Assembly (NCBI GenBank): GCA_024401495.1
Contig: JAKSKW010000002.1
Coordinates: 1-64,000 of the forward strand
DNA from: Paludibacteraceae bacterium
Lineage (GTDB): Bacteria; Bacteroidota; Bacteroidia; Bacteroidales; Paludibacteraceae
Reading direction: 5' to 3'
Length of the DNA: 64,000 nt
Made by a program: the position numbers and the translations under genes. Positions 8,886 to 17,400 of this stretch are shown piece after piece; positions within the stretch are counted from its first letter, which is position 1, and each line of letters begins with the position of its first letter. The notes under the pieces are model-generated. The model ran no database searches and was not told where the DNA came from. It saw only the letters and a program-made list of their open reading frames with translations.

Positions 8886-8918
8886 AGAAAAAGGAGATGA
8901 CACCGTAATGCCATCTCC
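8886..8918 (-). terminator. Rho-independent terminator of the rubrerythrin gene
   Basis: Arms GGAGATG and CATCTCC (8893-8918) form a hairpin with flanking GC pairs; on the minus strand it is followed by a T run (TTTTTC). It lies just behind the rubrerythrin stop. Confidence 0.8.
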
Positions 8919-8949
8919 CAGTTTTAGTTTTCGTCTTCGTTTTCGTTAA

Positions 8950-9498
8950 TTACTTTCCGAAGTATCTGTTGTAAAGACCACGGAAGCCCTGTCCGTGACG
9001 AGCCTCATCCTTAGCCATCTCATGAACAGTGTCGTGGATAGCGTCAAGATTCTGAGCCTTTGCGTTCTTTGCGATACGGAACTTATCCTCGCAAGCTCCA
9101 GCCTCAGCGTTCATTCTCTTCTCAAGGTTAGTCTTAGTGTCCCAAACTACATCACCAAGAAGCTCTGCAAACTTAGCAGCGTGCTCTGCCTCCTCGAATG
9201 CGTAACGCTTGAATGCCTCTGCGATCTCAGGGTAACCCTCACGGTCAGCCTGACGACTCATTGCCAAGTACATGCCAACCTCTGAACACTCACCGTTGAA
9301 GTGTGCGTTAAGATCCTTGATCATCTCTGGATCACATCCCTTTGCCACGCCGATCTCGTGCTCTGTAGCGTAGTTGACTGGTGCTGACTCATCAAGCTCC
9401 TTGAACTTGCTTGCTGGAACCTTACACTGTGGGCACTTCTCTGGTGCGCTATCTCCTTCGTGGACGTAACCACATACTGTACAAATGAACTTTGCCAT
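8950..9498 (-). CDS. Reverse rubrerythrin (N-terminal rubredoxin, C-terminal ferritin-like)
   Basis: Protein of 182 residues. Unlike classical rubrerythrin the rubredoxin-type iron site comes first: CTVCGY near 6 and CPQCKV near 22. The ferritin-like diiron domain follows (about 45-180), with the Glu/His ligand helices [30 protein letters not shown] and [11 protein letters not shown]. Reverse rubrerythrins reduce hydrogen peroxide (and some oxygen) to water in anaerobes. It lies beside a flavodiiron protein and a PerR-like regulator on the same strand. Very strong codon bias suggests high expression. Confidence 0.92.
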   Translation of the reverse strand: MAKFICTVCGYVHEGDSAPEKCPQCKVPASKFKELDESAPVNYATEHEIGVAKGCDPEMIKDLNAHFNGECSEVGMYLAMSRQADREGYPEIAEAFKRYAFEEAEHAAKFAELLGDVVWDTKTNLEKRMNAEAGACEDKFRIAKNAKAQNLDAIHDTVHEMAKDEARHGQGFRGLYNRYFGK

Positions 9499-9538
9499 AA
9501 TAATATAGTTTTAGTTTTTTGGTTTTATTCTTTAATTA

Positions 9539-9631
9539 TAACGTAAAATTTCCGTGAAATGATTCGTAAAATTTATTGTTGAATAGGACCAAATCATAAT
9601 TTCCGTGAATTTTTATGATAATTTTACGTTA
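9539..9631 (-). promoter_or_regulatory. Repeated-motif region upstream of rubrerythrin
   Basis: TAACGTAAAAT (9539-9549) and ATTTTACGTTA (9621-9631) are perfect inverted copies 71 bases apart; TTTCCGTGAA occurs twice in direct orientation (9549 and 9600), and CGTAAAATT recurs at 9564. The block sits in the promoter region of the rubrerythrin gene and could bind a regulator. No PerR-type 7-1-7 box is seen here. Confidence 0.5.
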
Positions 9632-9644
9632 GATTATTGGTCTA

Positions 9645-10805
9645 TTACGCCAACACCTCTTTTGCCAATGCAACTAATGATGACTCCTGGTCTGCTTTCA
9701 ATGCCGACTTGATTGTGACAACTGTGTCGCAGATCTTAATGTCTTTCATCGCCTCAAGTTTCTCTCTCATGAATTTGCCAGAAACAGGAGCCCATGTGCC
9801 GTTCTCAATGATGCCGACGGTACGCTTCTGATAATTCTTGCTTTTCAAATGTGAAAGGAAACTCTCCATCGGAGGGAATAGTCCACCGTCGTATGTAGGG
9901 GCGGCAATGATCATTCTGCCATATCTGAATGCGTCTTCGATGACTTCCGCCTCGTCGTCGCGGCTAAGATCGCTCACAACAACCTTCTTTGCTCCCTCTT
10001 TCTCAAGTATCGATGCGATCTTCTCTGCGGCTCTCTTTGTATTGCCGTGGATCGACGCGTATGCCACCAACACGCCGTCGCTCTCCACACCATATGAACT
10101 CCATGTGTTGTAAAGGCCGATATAGTAGCCAAGATTCTCCTTTAGCACTGGTCCGTGAAGTGGGGCGATAGTCTTGATGTCAAGCGACGCCGCTTTCTTC
10201 AACAATGCCTGCACCTGCACGCCATACTTTCCACAGATATTGAAATAGTAGCGTCGAGCCTCACAAGCCCAGTCGCCATCATATTTGGAGATTGCACCGA
10301 ATTTGCCGAATCCGTCGGCAGCAAACAACACCTTTTCGCTGCTCTCGTATGATACCATCACCTCTGGCCAGTGAACCATCGGAGCGAATACGAAAGTAAG
10401 GTTATGATTACCTAGGCTTAACGACTCACCGTCTTTCACCTCTACTTTTCTGCCATCAAGGTTAATGTCAAAAAACTGTGACATGTATGTGAATGTCTTG
10501 GCATTACCAACGATTTTAGCTGTAGGGAATACCTCCAATGCTTTCATCATCGAACCAGCGTGGTCTGGCTCCATGTGTTGGCAAACGATATAATCAAGGT
10601 TCTTGCCTCCCAACACTGCCTTGACATTGTTGATCCATTCATCTGTCTTTCTTGCGTCGACAGTGTCCATAACAGCTGTCTTTTCATCAAGAATGACGTA
10701 AGAATTGTACGAAATGCCCTCTGGCACTACATATTGGCTCTCGAACAAATCGATATCCAAATCGTCGACGCCAACATACCTGATCTTATCAGAAACATTC
10801 ATCAT
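9645..10805 (-). CDS. Flavodiiron protein (oxygen/NO reductase)
   Basis: About 386 residues from the ATG pair at 10800-10805; a longer frame back to 10853 would overlap the upstream regulator gene and is rejected. The N-terminal metallo-beta-lactamase domain has the diiron ligands HMEPDH (H-x-E-x-D-H), the His in VHWPEV, the Asp in FAADGFG and the His in PLHGPV. The C-terminal flavodoxin domain begins at VLVAYASIHGNTKRAAEKI. Flavodiiron proteins reduce oxygen to water or NO to nitrous oxide, taking electrons from rubredoxin-type donors; the neighbouring reverse rubrerythrin fits that system. Confidence 0.92.
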   Translation of the reverse strand: MMNVSDKIRYVGVDDLDIDLFESQYVVPEGISYNSYVILDEKTAVMDTVDARKTDEWINNVKAVLGGKNLDYIVCQHMEPDHAGSMMKALEVFPTAKIVGNAKTFTYMSQFFDINLDGRKVEVKDGESLSLGNHNLTFVFAPMVHWPEVMVSYESSEKVLFAADGFGKFGAISKYDGDWACEARRYYFNICGKYGVQVQALLKKAASLDIKTIAPLHGPVLKENLGYYIGLYNTWSSYGVESDGVLVAYASIHGNTKRAAEKIASILEKEGAKKVVVSDLSRDDEAEVIEDAFRYGRMIIAAPTYDGGLFPPMESFLSHLKSKNYQKRTVGIIENGTWAPVSGKFMREKLEAMKDIKICDTVVTIKSALKADQESSLVALAKEVLA

Positions 10806-10816
10806 AACTGTACTAT

Positions 10817-11251
10817 TTATTTTGATTCTTTGACTTTCTGTTTTTTCATACACTTCTCACAGACGCCAGTAAGGTTAAGCTGCACATTCTGGATGTTGTG
10901 TGAACCATATTCCAACGTTGATAGCTCGTTGATGATAGGCATCTTAGAAGGAAAAATATCGTAGATCATTCCGCAATGCTGACACATGAAATGAGCATGG
11001 GCGGAGATATCTCCGTCGAAATGCACACATTTGTCTTCAATGTTTAATTGAAGTGCAGCACCATTCTCTACAAATAATTTTAAAGTGTTGTAAATTGTGG
11101 TTTTGGAAAGTGTGGATATCTCCTCATGAAGTGCCTCATAGATCTCCTCCACTGTTGGATGGGTTTTGTGAGTCAACAAATACCTCATTACCGCCACTCT
11201 CTGTACAGATGGCTTTATTCCAAATTTCAATATGTAATCTTCAACTCTCAT
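10817..11251 (-). CDS. Fur-family peroxide-type repressor (PerR-like)
   Basis: Protein of 144 residues. Winged-helix N-terminus with KPSVQRVAVMRYLL and the recognition region STLSKTTIYNTLKLF; C-terminal half with the HFDGDISAHAHFMCQHCG metal site and a second CxxC (CEKC), giving the structural zinc site of Fur proteins. Position directly before the flavodiiron gene, next to rubrerythrin, and behind a TTGTAAT-type palindrome argues for PerR rather than Fur or Zur. PerR represses peroxide-defence genes until its metal-bound His residues are oxidised. Confidence 0.85.
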   Translation of the reverse strand: MRVEDYILKFGIKPSVQRVAVMRYLLTHKTHPTVEEIYEALHEEISTLSKTTIYNTLKLFVENGAALQLNIEDKCVHFDGDISAHAHFMCQHCGMIYDIFPSKMPIINELSTLEYGSHNIQNVQLNLTGVCEKCMKKQKVKESK

Positions 11252-11262
11252 CTATAAGTAAA

Positions 11263-11277
11263 TTGTAATAATTACAA
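11263..11277 (-). promoter_or_regulatory. PerR/Fur-type 7-1-7 operator
   Basis: TTGTAAT-A-ATTACAA is a perfect 7-1-7 palindrome located 12 bases before the start of the PerR-like gene. It closely matches the PerR box consensus TTATAATnATTATAA. It most likely mediates autoregulation of the regulator-flavodiiron operon. Confidence 0.75.
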
Positions 11278-11544
11278 ATTTATAATTTTGTCAAATAATT
11301 TCAAAATATTTAATACTTTTTAATGAAGAAACGGACAAAAAGGAAATTAATACATAGAAAATCTCATCAGTTGTCTTTCTGTGAAATATGTAGTAGTCCA
11401 CTATCATTGGAGGATTGCACGTTACAAGTTTGGCATAATTGTCAAATCAATGTCTAAGTGCCTGGAATATGTATTTGCAATAGTTTTTCTTCAATAAATA
11501 ACAAAATTTAATTATTTTTGACCGATGGGACTAATTTAATAAGA

Positions 11545-12786
11545 ATGGAAAGATTTATAATGTCAGTTGCGACCGTTTTATTGTCGCTTTCATCATTTGC
11601 ACAGACACCTGCAGAGCAGACAGGGTTAGGTTTTATATATGACGACTATTCTAAGACAGCAAAAGTATATAAGTGGTCTGGAAATAATAGTGAAGTCATT
11701 ATTCCTCCAGTCGTAGTTAAAGATGGCAAAGAGTATACGGTAACGTCGATTGGTATGGCTTCATTTGAAATGAGTAAAGTCAAAAAAATGGTGCTTCCGT
11801 CGACAATAAAGAATATCGAGGAGTCTGCATTCAACGGTTGCAGAAATCTGCAGAGTATCAATTTGCCTAAAGATCTTATTGAAATAAAAGATTATACATT
11901 CCACGAGTGCGTCAGTCTTACGTCAGTCTCTATTCCTAATACAGTTACAGCTATCGGAGAGGAGGCATTCTCAGGTTGTGAGAATTTGCAGAATATAGTC
12001 TTACCTAACACTGTGACTTCGATTGGCAAAAGAGCATTTGCGGCATGTTCCGGTTTTACCAAGATCACGATACCAGAAAGTGTGAGTGTCATACTTGCGA
12101 GCACCTTTGCTGGATGTTTCCACGTCAAGACAATAACTATCCCAAAATCGGTCACAAATATTCATGAGTCGGCTTTCTACAACTGTCAGTCATTAGAGAG
12201 TTTTATCGTAGATAATGCAAATTCAAATTATACGTCTAAGGATGGAGTGCTATATGATAAGAATATCACCAAACTGCTTTCGTTTCCAAATCAAAAATCG
12301 AATGTGGTAATACCAGAATCGGTAACTTCCATTGGCGACTACGCTTTTGGAGGGTGTATGGGGTTGAGTAGGATTATGATACCAGACAACGTCAAAGAGA
12401 TTGGAAGAGGAGCCTTCGCAAATTGTAGGAATCTGTACAGTGTGGGACTTCCTAATAACATCACAAATATCAGTTCATCAACATTCTACAATTGTGAGAG
12501 CATAGAGAGCATTGTTATTCCGGCATCAGTAGTCACTTTGGAGGCAAGTGCTTTTTATGGATGCGCAAAACTTGGTGTTGTGAGAATTCCGGATGGTGCT
12601 TTGAAAACTATAGAAAAAGATGTTTTCATGAATTGCGAGAGTTTGACTTCTATACGAATTCCACAGTATGTCACAAAATGCGACGACATGTTTGAGAATT
12701 GCGTGAGTTTGAGAAAAATCATGGCTCCTGCAGGCTTGGCAATCACAGAAAACAAACGTTTCGATAGAAGCATCGTCTACTATTAA
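11545..12786 (+). CDS. BspA-like leucine-rich-repeat secreted protein (LRR_5)
   Basis: About 413 residues from the ATG at 11545, which gives a normal signal peptide (ending SLSSFAQ-TPAEQ); an upstream TTG frame is rejected. From residue 50 on it is a run of about 12 repeats of roughly 23 residues of the LRR_5/Treponema-BspA type, with the recurring pattern IPxxVTxIGxxAFxGCxxLxxI. BspA-like proteins are surface or secreted and often bind host proteins or mediate aggregation. No T9SS tail is seen; it ends abruptly after the last repeat. It is monocistronic with a good terminator. Confidence 0.85.
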   Translation: MERFIMSVATVLLSLSSFAQTPAEQTGLGFIYDDYSKTAKVYKWSGNNSEVIIPPVVVKDGKEYTVTSIGMASFEMSKVKKMVLPSTIKNIEESAFNGCRNLQSINLPKDLIEIKDYTFHECVSLTSVSIPNTVTAIGEEAFSGCENLQNIVLPNTVTSIGKRAFAACSGFTKITIPESVSVILASTFAGCFHVKTITIPKSVTNIHESAFYNCQSLESFIVDNANSNYTSKDGVLYDKNITKLLSFPNQKSNVVIPESVTSIGDYAFGGCMGLSRIMIPDNVKEIGRGAFANCRNLYSVGLPNNITNISSSTFYNCESIESIVIPASVVTLEASAFYGCAKLGVVRIPDGALKTIEKDVFMNCESLTSIRIPQYVTKCDDMFENCVSLRKIMAPAGLAITENKRFDRSIVYY

Positions 12787-12814
12787 AATAAGGCCGTAGA
12801 AGCCTTATATCATA

Positions 12815-12848
12815 CAAAAAAGGGAAGGCCAATGGTCTTCCCTTTTTC
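12815..12848 (+). terminator. Rho-independent terminator
   Basis: AAAAAAGGGAAGGCC pairs with GGTCTTCCCTTTTT (one G-U pair) around an AAT loop and ends in T, behind the LRR gene. Confidence 0.8.
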
Positions 12849-12854
12849 GTGTTT

Positions 12855-12900
12855 ACAAACAAAAAGAGACGCCACAATGTGACGTCTCTACAATGTATAT
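12855..12900. repeat. 46-bp repeat with AGAGACG palindrome, left copy
   Basis: Contains the imperfect palindrome AGAGACGcCAC-aat-GTGaCGTCTCT (12865-12889). A copy differing at one base lies at 14406-14451 in direct orientation, so the two bracket the AlbA_2 regulator gene. Related AGAGACG palindromes occur at 27061 and 50645. Confidence 0.85.
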
Positions 12901-12937
12901 ATTTGTCAGAAAGTAATGTTTATTTTGAAATAATCAG

Positions 12938-12945
12938 TACTTTTG
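12938..12945 (+). promoter_or_regulatory. -7 promoter element of the AlbA_2 gene
   Basis: TACTTTTG, followed by a GCACC start-site-like stretch, 25 bases before the ATG at 12970. Matches TAnnTTTG. It supports starting translation at 12970 rather than at the overlapping TTG. Confidence 0.65.
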
Positions 12946-12969
12946 CACCGAATAAAGAATGTTAATGTT

Positions 12970-14406
12970 ATGACAAAAGAACAAGTACAAAAATTAATAA
13001 ATCAAGGTGAAGGTCTAACAATCGAATTCAAAAATGCTTCAAATGGACTGCCAAAGTCAATGTTTGAGACGATGTGTGCTTTTCTCAACAAATCTGGAGG
13101 ATACATACTTCTAGGAGTAAATGATGACAGAACTATAGAAGGGCTTGACATGTATTCTGCAGAATCTTATTGTAAAGAGATAGCAACATTGTCAAACAAT
13201 CCAAACAAACTGTCTCCTTGTTTTTTAGTTGATACTGAAGTGGTTGAAATTCAAGACAAAAATATTGTTGTTGTTTATGTACCTATCTCTTCGCAAGTAC
13301 ATAAACTAAATGGTAAAATTTTCGACAGGAGTTTTGAAGGAGATTTTGAAGTCAAAACCGACGACAGCATCAAAGATATTTATTTTAGGAAAAGCAATTA
13401 CTATTCAGAAAATACAGTTTATCCATATCTGTATGAATCTGATTTTGTTCCTAATATAGTCTCAAGAGTACGTACACTAATTCGTAATATCAGACCTGAT
13501 CATCCATGGAACGATTTGTCGGATACGGAATTCTATAATGTCGCTGGATTGTACCGACGCGATATAAATAGAAATGTGGAAGGGTTTACAATGACTGCAC
13601 TATTGCTCTTTGGCAAAGATGAAATCATACAGAGTGCTTTACCTCAATATAGGACAGAGCTGTTGGTAAGGGTTCATGATTTGGATCGTTACGATGATCG
13701 TTTGACTGTGAAATGCAACCTCATTGATGCTTATAGCCAAATTCTTGGTTTTGTAATGAAATACCTGCCAGACAAGTTTTTCCTAGAAGGAGATTTGAGA
13801 ATCTCTCTAAGAGAGAAAATATTTCGTGAGATTATAACGAATATGCTTATCCATAGAGAATTTACCAACGGTTCTATGTCTTCACTCATTATCTATAGAG
13901 ATAGAATAGAGACAAAGAATCCAAACAAACCACATCATTTTGGAGATCTTGTTCCAGGTGAATTTGAGCCGTTTCCTAAAAATCCAAATATTGCTCAAAT
14001 TTTCACTCAAATTGGAAGGGCAGAGACTTTGGGAACAGGTGTGCGAAATGTATACAAATATTCCAAAGCATATTCTGGTAACGACTTCATATCTATTTGT
14101 GAAGACGATACTTTCAGAACAATTGTTCCCATTCCAAACTATGCTCCAGCAAATCTTTCTGCAAAGAACCATGTAAATAATCTGCCTGTAAATCTGCCTG
14201 TAAATCTGCCTGTAAATCTGCCTGTAATTGATAAGGAGATAATAAAACTGATCATTGAGGACAATAGGACAACTTACGATTCACTTTCTAAAAAGTTAAA
14301 CAAGACTCGTGAGACTATTCGTGTTCATCTCCACACTCTTGTCTCCAAAGGCATCATCATCCGCGTCGGAGCAGATAAGAATGGATATTGGAAGGTGAAT
14401 CTATAA
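12970..14406 (+). CDS. AlbA_2-domain (Schlafen-like) putative transcriptional regulator
   Basis: About 478 residues. The N-terminal AlbA_2 domain (about 1-125) shows EGLTIEFKNASNGLPKSMFETMCAFLNKSGGYILLGV. A central ATPase-like module follows (FREIITNMLIHREF near 285 and GTGVRNVYKYSKAY near 365, as in HATPase_c_4). A short linker contains four NLPV repeats. The last 60 residues are a winged helix (TTYDSLSKKLNKTRETIRVHL). Such proteins are annotated as ATP-binding regulators and often sit in variable regions. Starting at 12970 places a -7 promoter just upstream. The gene is enclosed by 46-bp direct repeats. Confidence 0.83.
   Translation: MTKEQVQKLINQGEGLTIEFKNASNGLPKSMFETMCAFLNKSGGYILLGVNDDRTIEGLDMYSAESYCKEIATLSNNPNKLSPCFLVDTEVVEIQDKNIVVVYVPISSQVHKLNGKIFDRSFEGDFEVKTDDSIKDIYFRKSNYYSENTVYPYLYESDFVPNIVSRVRTLIRNIRPDHPWNDLSDTEFYNVAGLYRRDINRNVEGFTMTALLLFGKDEIIQSALPQYRTELLVRVHDLDRYDDRLTVKCNLIDAYSQILGFVMKYLPDKFFLEGDLRISLREKIFREIITNMLIHREFTNGSMSSLIIYRDRIETKNPNKPHHFGDLVPGEFEPFPKNPNIAQIFTQIGRAETLGTGVRNVYKYSKAYSGNDFISICEDDTFRTIVPIPNYAPANLSAKNHVNNLPVNLPVNLPVNLPVIDKEIIKLIIEDNRTTYDSLSKKLNKTRETIRVHLHTLVSKGIIIRVGADKNGYWKVNL
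14179..14226 (+). repeat. Four in-frame 12-bp tandem repeats encoding NLPV
   Basis: AATCTGCCTGTA is repeated four times without a mismatch, giving (NLPV)4 in the hinge between the ATPase-like part and the winged helix. Length changes by slippage would keep the frame and only alter the linker. Confidence 0.9.
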
Positions 14407-14451
14407 CAAACAAATAGAGACGCCACAATGTGACGTCTCTACAATGTATAT
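14406..14451. repeat. 46-bp repeat with AGAGACG palindrome, right copy
   Basis: One base different from the copy at 12855-12900, same orientation. It begins on the last base of the AlbA_2 stop codon and fills the gap to the convergent purL gene; its palindrome (14416-14440) may double as a transcription stop. Confidence 0.85.
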
Positions 14452-14463
14452 TACAGAATGAAA

Positions 14464-17400
14464 TTACTTCTTATTCTGCTCGATCCACTTTCTTGCATTA
14501 ACGAATGCCTCGATCCATGGAGTAACCTCATCAGTTGACTTTCTGTTCAATGGGTAGTGTGCCCACTGCCATGGGAAGATCGCACGCTCCAAGTGTGGCA
14601 TCATTGCCAAGTGGCGTCCGTCTGCAGATGCGATAGCTGCTGTAGCGTACTTAGATCCGTTAGGGTTTGCTGGATAACCGTCGTAAACATACTTACCTAC
14701 GATCTTGTACTCGCTCTCTGCGTATGGAAGGTCGAACTTTCCTTCACCGTGAGCCACCCAGATTCCTAGGTTAGATCCAGAAAGTGACTTGAACATCACT
14801 GACTCATTCTGAGGAATAGTCAACGCTACGAATGATGACTCAAACTTGTGAGAGTCGTTGTGAAGCATACGTGGCTTCTGCTCGTGGTTAGGATAAACAA
14901 GTCCTAGCTCAACCATTAGCTGACATCCGTTGCAGACTCCTAGTGAAAGTGTGTCAGGACGTGCGTAATAATGGTCTAGAGCTGCCTTTGCCTTCTCGTT
15001 GTATAGGAATCCACCTGCCCAACCCTTAGCTGAACCAAGGACGTCTGAGTTAGAGAATCCACCACAGAAGACGATCAAGTTGACATCATCCAATGTCTCA
15101 CGGCCTGAAGCCAAGTCTGTCATGTGGACATCCTTAACGTCGAATCCTGCCAAATACATTGAGTATGCCATCTCACGGTCTCCGTTTGTTCCCTTCTCAC
15201 GGATGATAGCAGCCTTGATTCCTGATGGAGCTGTACGGTCGGCTGTGATGCCAAGTTTAGAAAGCTTACCAGAGAAGTCAGCGTTGAACTTGAATCTCAA
15301 TGGCTGGTTCTTGTAGTTCTCGTAACGCTTCTTAGCGCAGATCTCTCCACTCTGTCTTCTATCCAATAGGTAAGACGACTTGAACCAAACGTCGCGAAGC
15401 TGATCGATCTGGAAGTCGTGCTTGAACTTATCCTTAGCTACTCTTACAACTCTGTCCTCCATTGGAGTTGCGATCTTGGCGAAACCAACACCTGCCTCCT
15501 TCATCATCTTCTCTGCCAAAGCACAGTCTGAAACCTGTACCAAAACACCTGGGTTCTCAGCGAACAACACCTTCATCACGTCGTCGCCAACACCATTCAA
15601 GTCGACGTTCAAACCGCCCTCTGAGTTAGCGAAACACATCTCAAGAAGTGCAGTCAACATACCACCTTCTGAAATATCGTGTCCGGCAAGCACGATACCT
15701 GCCTTTAGCATCTCCTGGACTGTGTTGAATGCATCCATGAAGTACTCAGTGTCTGTAACACATGGAACCTCTGTTCCGACCTTGTTCAATGATGCGAACA
15801 ATGCCGAACCTCCAAGCTTCAACTCGTCGAATGAGAAGTCGATGTAGTAGATTGCTGAACCTGGTACGTTAGCAACAACTGGAGTAACGATTCCCTTAAC
15901 ATCAGAAACCTCTGCACCAGCTGAGATGATTACTGTACCTGGAGAATATACTTTCTCATTGCCATACTTCTGTGTCATTGACAATGAGTCTTTTCCTGTA
16001 GGGATATTGATACCTAGTGAACAAGCGAAATCACTTGCTGCGTTGACTGCCTTATACAATCTTGCATCCTCACCAGGGTTCTTACATGGCCACATCCAGT
16101 TAGCTGACAACGATACGCTATCCAATCCCTCTGCAAGTGGAGCGAATACGATGTTTGTCAATGCCTCTGCGATTGCAAGCACTGAACCAGCCTCTGGATC
16201 AGCAAGAGCTGCGATAGGAGCGTGTCCGATAGACGTTGCGATACCAGACTTTCCTCTGTAATCCAACGCAACAGCTCCAAGGTCTGCCAATGGCAACTGC
16301 ACCTCACCACAAGTCTGCTGACGTGCTACCTTACCTGTTACGGAACGGTCAACCTTGTTTGTCAACCAGTCCTTACATGCTACGCTCTCAAGCTGAAGTA
16401 CGTTGTTGATATACTCGTCTACCTTGCTTACGTTGATTGTAGCGTCTGTATAGTGCTCTTCTACTGAATTATCTGTGATGACTGTGCGTGGAGGATTACC
16501 GATCATATCCTTCATCTCCAAGTCGATTGGTGTCTCACCGTTCTTCTTCTCGAATACGAATCTGTTGTCTCCTGTTGTCTCACCAACTACATACATTGGT
16601 GCACGCTCACGGTCTGCGATCTTCTTGATTAGGTCGATGTCCTTCTCGTGAACAAGAAGTCCCATACGCTCCTGGCTCTCGTTACCGATGATCTCCTTAG
16701 CTGAAAGAGTAACGTCGCCAACTGGAAGTGCATCCATATCGATCTTACCACCTGTCTCCTCAACAAGCTCAGACAAACAGTTCAAGTGTCCACCTGCACC
16801 GTGGTCGTGGATTGAAACGATTGGGTTAGCGTCGCTCTCAGCAAGTGTTCTGATGACGTTGGATACACGCTTCTGCATCTCTGCATTTGCACGCTGTACG
16901 GCGTTAAGCTCGATTGCGTTAGAGTACTGACCTGTCTCAACTGATGAAACGGCACCACCACCCATACCGATGCGGTAGTTGTCTCCTCCCATCACTACAA
17001 CCTTCTCTCCTGGCTCTGCGTGTCCCTTCTGCGCGTCCTTCATCTTTGCGAATCCGACACCTCCGGCAAGCATGATAACCTTATCGAAAGCGAACTTCTT
17101 ATTGTTCTCCTCGTGCTCGAATGTCATCAATGAACCACAGATTAGCGGCTGACCAAACTTGTTACCGAAGTCGCTGGCACCGTTTGAAGCCTTGATCAAA
17201 ATCTGCTCTGGAGTCTGGTATAGCCAGCTTCTCTCCTTCATTGCCTGCTCCCATGATCTTCCCTGCTCTGTACGTGGGTATGATGTCATGTAGACAGCTG
17301 TACCGGCGATTGGCAAAGATGCCTTACCACCTCCGAGACGGTCACGGATCTCACCACCTGAACCAGTGGCAGCACCGTTGAATGGCTCAACTGTTGTAGG

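Noticed and set aside
8509..8900. Open frames on both strands in the T-rich region (about 90-120 codons).
   Set aside because: Translations are low-complexity Phe/Lys-rich and overlap the XRE start; no motif, promoter or homology impression.
10806..10853. N-terminal extension of the flavodiiron protein.
   Set aside because: It would overlap the end of the PerR-like gene and adds residues with no match to the family; the ATG pair at 10800-10805 gives the usual start.
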